12,662 nt of DNA, taken from Lachnospiraceae bacterium UBA6987. Lineage in GTDB: Bacteria; Bacillota; Clostridia; Lachnospirales; Lachnospiraceae. The stretch is taken from positions 14,063 through 26,724 of the forward strand of contig DJYD01000034.1 in the NCBI GenBank assembly GCA_002449955.1, written 5' to 3'. Numbering within the stretch: position 1 is the stretch's first letter; the number at the start of each line of letters is the position of its first letter. Of this stretch, positions 7,598-12,662 are shown in pieces. Under the pieces are notes generated by a model. That model did not search any database, had not been told where the DNA came from, and saw only the letters and a list, made by a program, of their open reading frames with translations. Position numbers and translations under genes: made by a program.

Positions 7598-7859
7598 GAT
7601 CTTTCACCTCCGTCAGCAGCACATCAAGTGCTTCTTTGGGGACCTTGGTCCTGAAGGAACGGCTTAATGATTCTGTACGGAAAGCCTTCTCAAGGCAGGC
7701 ACTGTTCCGGCACACGTAAGCCCCTCTGCCCGCGGCCTTGCCGCCGGGATCTACATGATACTCACCATCCGGTGTATGCACGATGCGGATGAGCTCCTTT
7801 TTTTCCTTTTCCATGCGGCAGCCGATGCAGCTTCGCATAGGTGTCTTTCGTTCCTTCAT
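7590..7859 (-). CDS. rnpM: YlxR/RnpM family protein (DUF448), RNase P modulator candidate
   Basis: An 89-residue basic protein of the YlxR (DUF448) family. The B. subtilis member, renamed RnpM, has been reported to bind RNase P RNA and modulate the enzyme. The family signature is clear: MRSCIGCR near the N-terminus (C11, C14) and GRGAYVC (44-50), with a second cysteine pair C50 and C55, followed by KAFRTESLSRSF. The four cysteines may hold a metal or simply shape the fold. The ATG at 7859 is 8 bases after the nusA stop; its GGAGGAGG lies within the last codons of nusA and is rather far from the ATG (about 13 bases), suggesting coupling to nusA translation. Confidence 0.93.
   Translation of the reverse strand: MKERKTPMRSCIGCRMEKEKKELIRIVHTPDGEYHVDPGGKAAGRGAYVCRNSACLEKAFRTESLSRSFRTKVPKEALDVLLTEVKDLA
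7605..7611 (-). promoter_or_regulatory. Ribosome binding site that fixes a TTG start for ylxQ
   Basis: GGAGGTG on the minus strand ends 7 bases before TTG at 7597, inside the last codons of ylxR. The first in-frame ATG is 18 bases further on, too far from this site, so TTG initiation is the better reading. Confidence 0.7.
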
Positions 7860-7867
7860 GCGGCTTT

Positions 7868-8992
7868 TTACGCCTCCTCCTCGGCTACATAAGCCTCTTC
7901 TTCAGCGGCGTCGCTGCTGTAATCATCAATATAACCGATTTCTTCAAACAGACCGGATTCGCGTGCCTCGGTTTCGCTCTTGATATCGATCTTATAACCG
8001 GTAAGTTTTGCCGCAAGTCTTGCATTCTGACCGGCTCTGCCGATTGCCAACGAAAGCTGGAAGTCAGGCACAATGACCAGGGCTTCTTTTTCTTCATCGT
8101 CAGCAAGGACACAGATGACCTTTGCCGGGCTAAGCGCATTTTCGATCAGCTCCGCAGAGTTGTCGCTCCAGTGAATGATATCGATCTTCTCACCATTCAG
8201 TTCATCAACCACCGCATTGACGCGCACGCCGTTAAGACCGACGCAGGCACCGATGGGATCAACGCCTTCATCATAGGAAACGACCGCCATCTTTGTGCGG
8301 GAGCCCGCCTCACGGGCAATGGCGCGAATCTCAACAATCCCCTGCTGGATCTCGGCCACTTCTGCCTCGAAGAGCCGCTTAACCAGGTCCGGATGCGTAC
8401 GGCTTACCAGAATATGCGGGCCTCTCGGCGTGTCCTTCACTTCAAGGATCAGCACCTTGATGCGTTCGGTAGGACGGTAGCTCTCGGATTTAACCTGCTC
8501 ATTTTCAGGCATGATTGCATCTGCTTTGCCCAGATTGATATTAATGTTTTTGCCGATGTGGCGCTGGACAACACCGGTGATAACCTCGTGTTCACGGGAA
8601 TTATAACGGTCATAAACCGATTTGCGTTCCTCTTCACGCAGCTTCTGCAGAATGACGTTCTTCGCATTCTGCGTTGCAATACGGCCAAAGCTTGCGGACC
8701 TGATATCTTCGCGGATCGTATCGCCCAGCTGATACATGGAATTCTTTTTGCGGGCATCCTCTAAAGAAATCTCAAGAGCAGGATCGGATACCTCTTCCAC
8801 AACTGTTTTCTCGGCATACATTTCATAATCGCCGGTCTCGCGGTCCATATGCACATGGATATTATCCGCTTTCCCAAAATGGTTCTTGCAAGCCGTGAGC
8901 AGAGAGTTCTCAATTGCCTCCATAATGACTTCGCGGCTGATATCCTTTTCCTTCTCAAGTACTGCTAACGCATCAATGAGTTCCTTGTTCAT
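7868..8992 (-). CDS. nusA: Transcription termination/antitermination protein NusA
   Basis: NusA binds RNA polymerase near the RNA exit channel, promotes pausing and hairpin-dependent termination, and joins antitermination complexes. The 374 residues comprise the N-terminal RNA polymerase-binding domain (1 to about 125), an S1 domain (about 135-200, with GVVQRHIGKNININLG), KH1 (about 230-290, with GACVGLNGVRVNAVVDEL) and KH2 (about 300-340, with SLAIGRAGQNARLAAKL). A short acidic tail is rich in Glu and Ala. It lacks the extra acidic repeats of E. coli NusA, as is normal in Bacillota. The ATG at 8992 follows GGAGG; a TTG 12 codons earlier (9028) overlaps the rimP end and adds residues unlike the family. 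The gap from rimP is 32 bases. Confidence 0.96.
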   Translation of the reverse strand: MNKELIDALAVLEKEKDISREVIMEAIENSLLTACKNHFGKADNIHVHMDRETGDYEMYAEKTVVEEVSDPALEISLEDARKKNSMYQLGDTIREDIRSASFGRIATQNAKNVILQKLREEERKSVYDRYNSREHEVITGVVQRHIGKNININLGKADAIMPENEQVKSESYRPTERIKVLILEVKDTPRGPHILVSRTHPDLVKRLFEAEVAEIQQGIVEIRAIAREAGSRTKMAVVSYDEGVDPIGACVGLNGVRVNAVVDELNGEKIDIIHWSDNSAELIENALSPAKVICVLADDEEKEALVIVPDFQLSLAIGRAGQNARLAAKLTGYKIDIKSETEARESGLFEEIGYIDDYSSDAAEEEAYVAEEEA

Positions 8993-9024
8993 TTTCCGGT
9001 TTCCTCCGTTGTTTGATCCCTTTA

Positions 9025-9504
9025 TCAAAAGTCTGAAAAATCGATGTAAGGTCTGGCCAGAGAAATATCCCGGCGCGCAATCGATTTTTTATTGCCGTCT
9101 TCAAGTTCGATCGTGACTGTGTCGGCGTCAAATGCATCTAACACACCGACATATTCCTTGTTCTTCTCCGCATCTGCTTTAAACAGATGGATCTCGATTT
9201 CGTTCCCGATATTACGTGTATAGTCGCGGTCCTTTTTAAAGGGTCGCAAAAGTCCCGGAGAACTCACCTCAAGTGTATAAGCGTCATCAATAAAATCCGC
9301 CTTGTCCAATTCAGCTTCCCAGGCGCGGCTCGCAAGCTCGCAGTCATTGATCTTGATGCCGCCGGCCTTATCCAGATAGGCACGAAGATATCTGGTCGAG
9401 CCTTCCTTGACGTACTCTACATCCACAAGTTCAAAGCCGTTTGCTTCGCAAATCGGGATGAGGAGTTCTTCTGCTCTTCGTTCGCAGTCTTCTTTTCGAA
9501 TCAA
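9025..9504 (-). CDS. rimP: Ribosome maturation factor RimP
   Basis: RimP helps mature the 30S subunit before translation. The 159-residue protein shows the N-terminal alpha/beta domain, with GFELVDVEYVKEGSTRYLR (23-41), the family motif VSSPGLLRPFKKDRDY (80-95), and a C-terminal SH3-like barrel ending in ISLARPYIDF. The start is TTG at 9504. The frame contains no ATG codon at all, and an in-frame TAA lies five codons upstream, so a non-ATG start is required. AAAGGGGT at 9511-9518 is a suitable ribosome binding site. It is the first gene of the nusA-infB operon, preceded by a strong promoter and a leader hairpin. Confidence 0.95.
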   Translation of the reverse strand: MIRKEDCERRAEELLIPICEANGFELVDVEYVKEGSTRYLRAYLDKAGGIKINDCELASRAWEAELDKADFIDDAYTLEVSSPGLLRPFKKDRDYTRNIGNEIEIHLFKADAEKNKEYVGVLDAFDADTVTIELEDGNKKSIARRDISLARPYIDFSDF

Positions 9505-9510
9505 TGTAAT

Positions 9511-9518
9511 ACCCCTTT
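9511..9518 (-). promoter_or_regulatory. Ribosome binding site for the TTG start of rimP
   Basis: AAAGGGGT on the minus strand sits 6 bases before TTG at 9504, and only two bases below the T run of the leader hairpin. Hairpin formation, termination and ribosome access could therefore influence each other. Confidence 0.6.
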
Positions 9519-9520
9519 AC

Positions 9521-9554
9521 AAAACGGAAAGAGTGGTTTTTTGACCACTCTTTC
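9521..9554 (-). terminator. Leader hairpin before rimP, candidate weak or NusA-dependent terminator
   Basis: A perfect 11-bp stem, GAAAGAGTGGT with ACCACTCTTTC (9544-9554 with 9527-9537), has a 6-base loop. On the minus strand it is followed by CG and only four T residues. It lies at about +21 to +48 of the transcript from the promoter at 9581-9609. An intact strong stem with a short, interrupted T run fits a terminator of partial strength. It could attenuate the operon and also trim read-through from glpK, which has no clear terminator of its own. Role in regulation is inference. Confidence 0.65.
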
Positions 9555-9580
9555 AACTCAATCAAACAATCATCGCATGC

Positions 9581-9609
9581 ATTATAAAGTGCTATTGCGG
9601 AAAAATCAA
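9581..9609 (-). promoter_or_regulatory. Sigma-A promoter of the rimP-nusA-infB operon
   Basis: On the minus strand, TTGATT (9609-9604), a 17-base spacer and a perfect TATAAT (9586-9581) are seen. The start point would be near 9574, giving a leader of about 70 bases that contains the hairpin. It lies in the 147-base gap between glpK and rimP. The rest of the gap (about 9610-9651) is A/T-rich, with no convincing terminator. Confidence 0.88.
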
Positions 9610-9651
9610 GGCCTTTTTGAGAAAATTTTAACTATTTTTCAGTTTATAGGC

Positions 9652-11148
9652 CTATTTTGCCCAGCCATGGGTCGTTGCCACGGCTTTGGCCCAGCCTTCA
9701 AGCTCGGTCCGGCGCTTTTCTTCGTCCATATGCGGCTCGAAGACTCGGTCGATTCTCCAGTTCCGGATCACATCCTCCTTGCTCTTCCAGAAGCCTACGG
9801 CAAGCCCGGCAAGGTAGGACGCCCCCATCGCAGTGGTTTCGACACAACTCGGACGGCGGACCACGGTATTGATAATATCCGCCTGGAATTGCATCAGGAA
9901 ATCATTTTTGCAGGCGCCGCCATCCACCTTGAGCGCCGACAGATGGATGCCTGAATCTTTTTCCATCGCATGAAGAACATCATTCGTCTGGAAGGCCAGT
10001 GATTCCAGCGTGGCACGGATGATATGATTGCGGTTAACGCCTCTTGTCAAGCCGACGATGGCGCCTCTTGCATAGGGATCCCAGTACGGAGCCCCCAAGC
10101 CAGTAAATGCAGGCACAACATAGCAGCCATTCGTATCCGGGACTTTTCTCGCAAAATATTCGGAATCGGGCGCAGTATCCACTAAGCGCATCTCATCTCT
10201 GAGCCACTGGATCGCTGCTCCGGCGACATAAACCGAGCCTTCAAGGGCGTATTCCACCTTCCCGTCAAGGCCCCAGGCAATCGTCGTCAGCAGGCCGTTT
10301 TCAGAAAAGATCGGTTTATCACCGATATTCATCAGCATGAAACAGCCTGTTCCGTAGGTGTTCTTCGCTTCACCGGGATTAAAGCAAGTCTGTCCGAACA
10401 GAGCTGCCTGCTGATCCCCTGCCGCTCCGGCAATCTTGATCGGACCGCCGAACAGCTCCGGATCCGATTCCCCGTAAATGCAGCTGGACGGCTTTACTTC
10501 CGGTAGAATGTTCATCGGCACGCCGAGGATATCGCATAATTCCTTGTCCCATTCCAGTGTATTGATATTAAACAGCAGTGTCCGGGAAGCGTTGGAATAG
10601 TCAGTGACATGCACTTTCCCTTTCGTCAGCTTGTAGATCAGCCAGCTGTCGACCGTACCGAAAGCAAGTTTCCCGGCTTCTGCCTTTTCCCGGGCCCCCT
10701 CTACATGGTCAAGGATCCAGCGGATCTTTGTACCGGAAAAATAGGGATCAATCACAAGGCCGGTCTTGTTCCGGAAAGTCTCCACGATGCCGGGGCGGCT
10801 CTTTTTCAGCTCCTCGGTAAAATCAGCCGTACGGCGGCACTGCCAGACGATGGCGCGGCTCACCGGTTCTCCTGTCTCTCTGTCCCACAGAATGGTGGTT
10901 TCCCGCTGGTTAGTGATCCCGATCGCCGCGATATCCGTGCAGACGGCCCCGATATTTGCCATAGCCTGCTGTGCGACAAGAAGCATCGTGTTCCAAATCT
11001 CCTCCGCTTCGTGCTCCACCCAGCCCGGCTGCGGGAAAAACTGAGTGAATTCGCGTTGTGCCATGCTGCAAATATCGCCGTTTTCGTCAAAAAGGATACA
11101 GCGGTTGCTGGTTGTTCCGGCATCTAATGCCATTACGTACTTTGCCAT
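9652..11148 (-). CDS. glpK: Glycerol kinase
   Basis: Phosphorylates glycerol to sn-glycerol 3-phosphate with ATP in the cytoplasm. The 498 residues match the usual length of FGGY-family glycerol kinases. Motifs: DAGTTSNR (9-16) phosphate-binding loop, GITNQRET with R82-E83 that bind glycerol, WQCRR (102-106), DPYFSGTK (134-141), catalytic D245 in AGDQQAALFGQ, YGTGCFMLMN (265-274), and GGACKNDFLMQFQAD (410-424). In Enterococcus and Bacillus GlpK a histidine 14 residues before the catalytic Asp is phosphorylated by the PTS protein HPr; here that position is E231 (in DPELFGG), so this control appears to be absent. AAGGAG precedes the ATG at 11148. The gene stands alone between recA and the rimP promoter, with no glpF or glpD beside it. 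I see no convincing promoter of its own in the 80 bases to recA; read-through from recA is possible. Confidence 0.97.
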   Translation of the reverse strand: MAKYVMALDAGTTSNRCILFDENGDICSMAQREFTQFFPQPGWVEHEAEEIWNTMLLVAQQAMANIGAVCTDIAAIGITNQRETTILWDRETGEPVSRAIVWQCRRTADFTEELKKSRPGIVETFRNKTGLVIDPYFSGTKIRWILDHVEGAREKAEAGKLAFGTVDSWLIYKLTKGKVHVTDYSNASRTLLFNINTLEWDKELCDILGVPMNILPEVKPSSCIYGESDPELFGGPIKIAGAAGDQQAALFGQTCFNPGEAKNTYGTGCFMLMNIGDKPIFSENGLLTTIAWGLDGKVEYALEGSVYVAGAAIQWLRDEMRLVDTAPDSEYFARKVPDTNGCYVVPAFTGLGAPYWDPYARGAIVGLTRGVNRNHIIRATLESLAFQTNDVLHAMEKDSGIHLSALKVDGGACKNDFLMQFQADIINTVVRRPSCVETTAMGASYLAGLAVGFWKSKEDVIRNWRIDRVFEPHMDEEKRRTELEGWAKAVATTHGWAK

Positions 11149-11178
11149 GGGATACTCTCCTTATGCTTATGCTTTATG

Positions 11179-11222
11179 AAAACAATCAAAGGCAGAGAGC
11201 GCCCTTAAGCGTCCCTGCCTTT
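11179..11222 (-). terminator. Hairpin terminator after recA
   Basis: AAAGGCAG pairs with CTGCCTTT (11215-11222 with 11188-11195, 8 bp). The stem continues by GGA/TCT and CGC/GCG with one bulged base, to a 6-base loop. The following minus-strand sequence is GATTGTTTTC, so the T run is imperfect and termination is probably partial. It begins 6 bases after the recA stop and ends about 30 bases before glpK. Confidence 0.7.
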
Positions 11223-11228
11223 CTGTGT

Positions 11229-12245
11229 TTACTCTTCTTTCTTTCCTGCTGTCTGCGGAAGATTGAAATGCTGCCGTACCAGTCCTTCAACCTCCTCAAG
11301 AACTTCCGGATGGGATTTCAAATAGAGCTTCGTGTTGTCACGGCCCTGTCCTATGCGGCTGCCCTGATATGAATACCATGCACCGCTTTTCTCAATGATG
11401 CCGACCTTCGCGGCCAGATCCAGGATATCCCCCTCCCGTGAAATACCGGTGCCGAACATGATATCGAATTCCGCTTCCTTAAAGGGCGGGGCGACCTTGT
11501 TCTTGACTACCTTTACACGAACGTGGTTACCGATCAGTTCACCGCCCTGTTTCAGGGATTCAACTCTTCGCACATCCAGACGGACCGAGCTGTAGAACTT
11601 CAGTGCGCGTCCGCCAGTGGTGACTTCGGGGTTGCCGAACATGACGCCGACCTTTTCACGCAGCTGATTGATGAAGATAACGACGCAGCCGCTGCGGCCG
11701 ATCGCCGCTGTCAGCTTCCGGCAGGCCTGGCTCATCAGTCTCGCCTGCTTGCCCATCTGCGCGTCACCCATATCGCCGTCAATTTCGTCTTTCGGCACAA
11801 GCGCCGCTACAGAGTCGATAACAACAACATCCATAGCGCCTGAACGGACCATGGTTTCCGCGATCTCCAGGGCCTGTTCGCCGTTGTCCGGCTGTGATAC
11901 ATAGAGATTATCGATATCCACGCCGATCGCCTTGGCATATTTCGGATCAAGGGCGTGCTCCGCATCCACAAAGCCGGCTATGCCGCCAAGCTTCTGTGAT
12001 TCGGCAATCACGTGCAGGGCAAGCGTCGTCTTGCCGCTGGATTCCGGACCGTAGATCTCAATGATACGGCCGCGCGGGATACCGCCGAGACCGAGGGCAA
12101 GATCGAGGGAAATAGAGCCTGTGGGTACGGTTTCGATATTCATGGCAGTATTATCGCCAAGTCTCATGATAGAGCCCTTGCCGTAATCCTTCTCGATCGT
12201 AGCAACGGCGGTTTCCAATGCTCTTAATTTGTCTTCGTGATTCAT
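11229..12245 (-). CDS. recA: Recombinase RecA
   Basis: RecA forms ATP-dependent filaments on single-stranded DNA, carries out strand exchange and triggers LexA self-cleavage in the SOS response. The 338 residues contain all core motifs: Walker A GPESSGKT (66-73), FVDAEHALD with catalytic E96, Walker B VVVID (140-144), loop L1 around EIDGDMGDAQMG (154-165), and loop L2 around INQLREKVGVMFGNPEVTTGG (192-212). The C-terminal domain ends in a short charged tail. The ATG at 12245 follows GGAGG. An in-frame ATG seven codons earlier (12266) lies inside the LexA operator; its apparent AAGGA would fall upstream of the predicted transcription start, so I prefer 12245. No intein or truncation is seen. 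Confidence 0.96.
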   Translation of the reverse strand: MNHEDKLRALETAVATIEKDYGKGSIMRLGDNTAMNIETVPTGSISLDLALGLGGIPRGRIIEIYGPESSGKTTLALHVIAESQKLGGIAGFVDAEHALDPKYAKAIGVDIDNLYVSQPDNGEQALEIAETMVRSGAMDVVVIDSVAALVPKDEIDGDMGDAQMGKQARLMSQACRKLTAAIGRSGCVVIFINQLREKVGVMFGNPEVTTGGRALKFYSSVRLDVRRVESLKQGGELIGNHVRVKVVKNKVAPPFKEAEFDIMFGTGISREGDILDLAAKVGIIEKSGAWYSYQGSRIGQGRDNTKLYLKSHPEVLEEVEGLVRQHFNLPQTAGKKEE

Positions 12246-12257
12246 GATTCCTCCGTT

Positions 12258-12271
12258 CGAACTCATGTTCG
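12258..12271 (-). promoter_or_regulatory. LexA operator (SOS box) of recA
   Basis: CGAACATGAGTTCG has perfect 5-base inverted arms with a 4-base centre. It matches the Gram-positive LexA consensus CGAAC-N4-GTTCG (one centre position departs from CGAACRNRYGTTYC). It lies at about +4 to +17 relative to the start predicted from the promoter at 12281-12309, where bound LexA would block initiation. It is read as SOS control of recA. Confidence 0.88.
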
Positions 12272-12280
12272 ATTGTCCTT

Positions 12281-12309
12281 ATCGTATGATATTTTCCCGA
12301 TCTTGTCAA
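12281..12309 (-). promoter_or_regulatory. Main sigma-A promoter of recA
   Basis: On the minus strand, a perfect TTGACA (12309-12304), a 17-base spacer and TACGAT (12286-12281) are seen. The start would be an A at about 12274, giving a leader of about 29 bases that contains the LexA operator and the recA ribosome binding site. Confidence 0.85.
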
Positions 12310-12313
12310 GCCC

Positions 12314-12358
12314 CGTTTTCTGTTTTCAGCAAGTTTTTTACATGAAAACAGGAAAACG
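12314..12358. repeat. Imperfect inverted repeat upstream of the recA promoter
   Basis: CGTTTTCTGTTTTCA (12314-12328) is the reverse complement of TGAAAACAGGAAAACG (12343-12358) apart from one inserted G. The arms are 15 and 16 bases with a 14-base spacer. Each arm itself contains two GTTTTC-like units. No T run follows on either strand, so it is not an ordinary terminator. It ends 5 bases upstream of the -35 of the main recA promoter. Function unknown: operator, mRNA leader structure or relic are possible. Confidence 0.7.
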
Positions 12359-12380
12359 ACTTGCGTCATCTCCCTGTTTC

Positions 12381-12410
12381 ACTGTACACGATAAGGAGGG
12401 GGTTTGTCAA
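12381..12410 (-). promoter_or_regulatory. Possible second, distal recA promoter
   Basis: On the minus strand, a perfect TTGACA (12410-12405) begins right after the stop codon of the upstream gene. An 18-base spacer and TACAGT (12386-12381, four of six consensus bases) follow. The start would be near 12374, so its transcript would carry the inverted repeat as leader RNA and run through the proximal promoter and LexA operator. The -10 is mediocre, so this is tentative. Confidence 0.45.
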
Positions 12411-12662
12411 TCAGTTATTCTCTTCTTCCGTCACATGAACATGTGTATACAAATGTTCCATGCAGTATTCTCTGCCGCCGGCACATTTGCTGCAATAGCG
12501 GAATTCCAGACTGGGATCATCCAGTTCCGTACGGCCGCAGACCGCACAACGGTGCCGCGCCCCACCGTTCTTTGTCAGAGGTTCTGCCGCCTTGATGTTC
12601 TGCTTGAACTGAGCCCGTCTTACATACTGCTTTACCCTGAGGATCGGTTTGCGGATGAAGAG
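12411..12662 (-). CDS. C-terminal end of an unidentified protein with a Cys/His zinc-binding tail (partial)
   Basis: The last 83 codons of a gene that begins beyond position 12662; it ends in TGA at 12413-12411. The visible part opens with a basic stretch (LFIRKPILRVKQYVRRAQFK). It ends in a compact cysteine/histidine module: C39-x2-C42, C57-x2-C60, C67-x2-H70, then H74 and H76. This spacing would suit binding of two zinc ions in a ribbon or treble-clef-like fold. I do not recognise the family with confidence. A soluble tail attached to a membrane protein such as a rhomboid protease is one possibility, but the visible part does not show it. The stop directly abuts the possible distal recA promoter. 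No link with recA function is evident. Confidence 0.75.
   Translation of the reverse strand, partial: LFIRKPILRVKQYVRRAQFKQNIKAAEPLTKNGGARHRCAVCGRTELDDPSLEFRYCSKCAGGREYCMEHLYTHVHVTEEENN

Noticed and set aside
7841..8764. Plus-strand open frame of 307 codons opposite nusA
   Set aside because: Despite its length it is fully antisense to NusA, whose S1 and KH motifs are all present on the minus strand.
9187..9954. Plus-strand open frame of 255 codons across the rimP-glpK gap
   Set aside because: It crosses the rimP operon promoter and is antisense to rimP and the glpK end; no family resemblance.
11149..11187. Possible glpK promoter (TTGATT with ATAAGG)
   Set aside because: The -10 match is poor and would overlap the ribosome binding site; not strong enough to list.
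12246..12266. Longer recA beginning at ATG 12266
   Set aside because: The start codon is inside the LexA operator and its AAGGA would precede the predicted transcript start.
12151..12369. Minus-strand frame of 72 codons overlapping the recA start out of frame
   Set aside because: GGGAG lies directly against its ATG (too close), it runs through the LexA box and recA in another frame, and the protein looks random. A leader peptide cannot be fully excluded.
12404..12595. Plus-strand frame starting TTG after GGAGGGGG
   Set aside because: The ribosome-binding-like sequence is striking, but the frame is antisense to the Cys/His-rich coding end, whose CxxC spacing is clearly the selected reading.
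1..12662. CRISPR arrays, tRNA or rRNA genes, insertion sequences, riboswitches, defence or phage genes
   Set aside because: None seen by reading both strands: no regular spaced repeats, no transposase-like frames, no T-box or FMN-type leader; all long frames are housekeeping genes.

Overview
The window is a stretch of bacterial housekeeping chromosome in which every supported gene lies on the minus strand. Gene order, strong GGAGG-type ribosome binding sites, several TTG starts, sigma-A-type promoters and a GAAC-N4-GTTC LexA operator all point to the Bacillota (Firmicutes). The protein sequences look most like class Clostridia; I cannot fix the family from sequence alone. Base composition looks moderate and even, with no sign of transferred DNA, insertion sequences, CRISPR, tRNA or rRNA.

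Read in the direction of transcription (high to low coordinates), the layout is as follows. (1) 12662-12411: the 3' end of an unidentified gene ending in a cysteine/histidine zinc-binding tail. (2) 12410-12246: recA control region with two candidate promoters, a long inverted repeat and a LexA operator. (3) recA and its hairpin terminator. (4) glpK, glycerol kinase. (5) A strong promoter and a leader hairpin, followed by the tightly packed operon rimP-nusA-ylxR(rnpM)-ylxQ-infB-rbfA-truB::ribF, with gaps from overlaps of a few bases up to 32 bases. (6) An internal promoter and structured leader, then rpsO, a hairpin terminator, a large leader hairpin, and the first 510 codons of pnp, which runs off the window at position 1. 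There is no gene-free stretch longer than about 165 bases.

The main operon links transcription elongation/termination (NusA), translation initiation (IF2), 30S maturation (RimP, RbfA), tRNA/RNase P functions (TruB, YlxR) and RNA decay (PNPase). This is the classical nusA-infB-rpsO-pnp super-operon. Departures from the usual picture are: truB and ribF form one continuous reading frame of 602 codons; nrnA, often found between rbfA and truB in Bacillota, is absent; and three leaders (rimP, rpsO, pnp) carry strong RNA secondary structure suited to autoregulation.

I did not find a new defence system, mobile element or other exotic system. The most interesting signals are the TruB-RibF fusion, the pnp and rimP leader hairpins, and the unexplained inverted repeat with two mutually exclusive folds upstream of recA.
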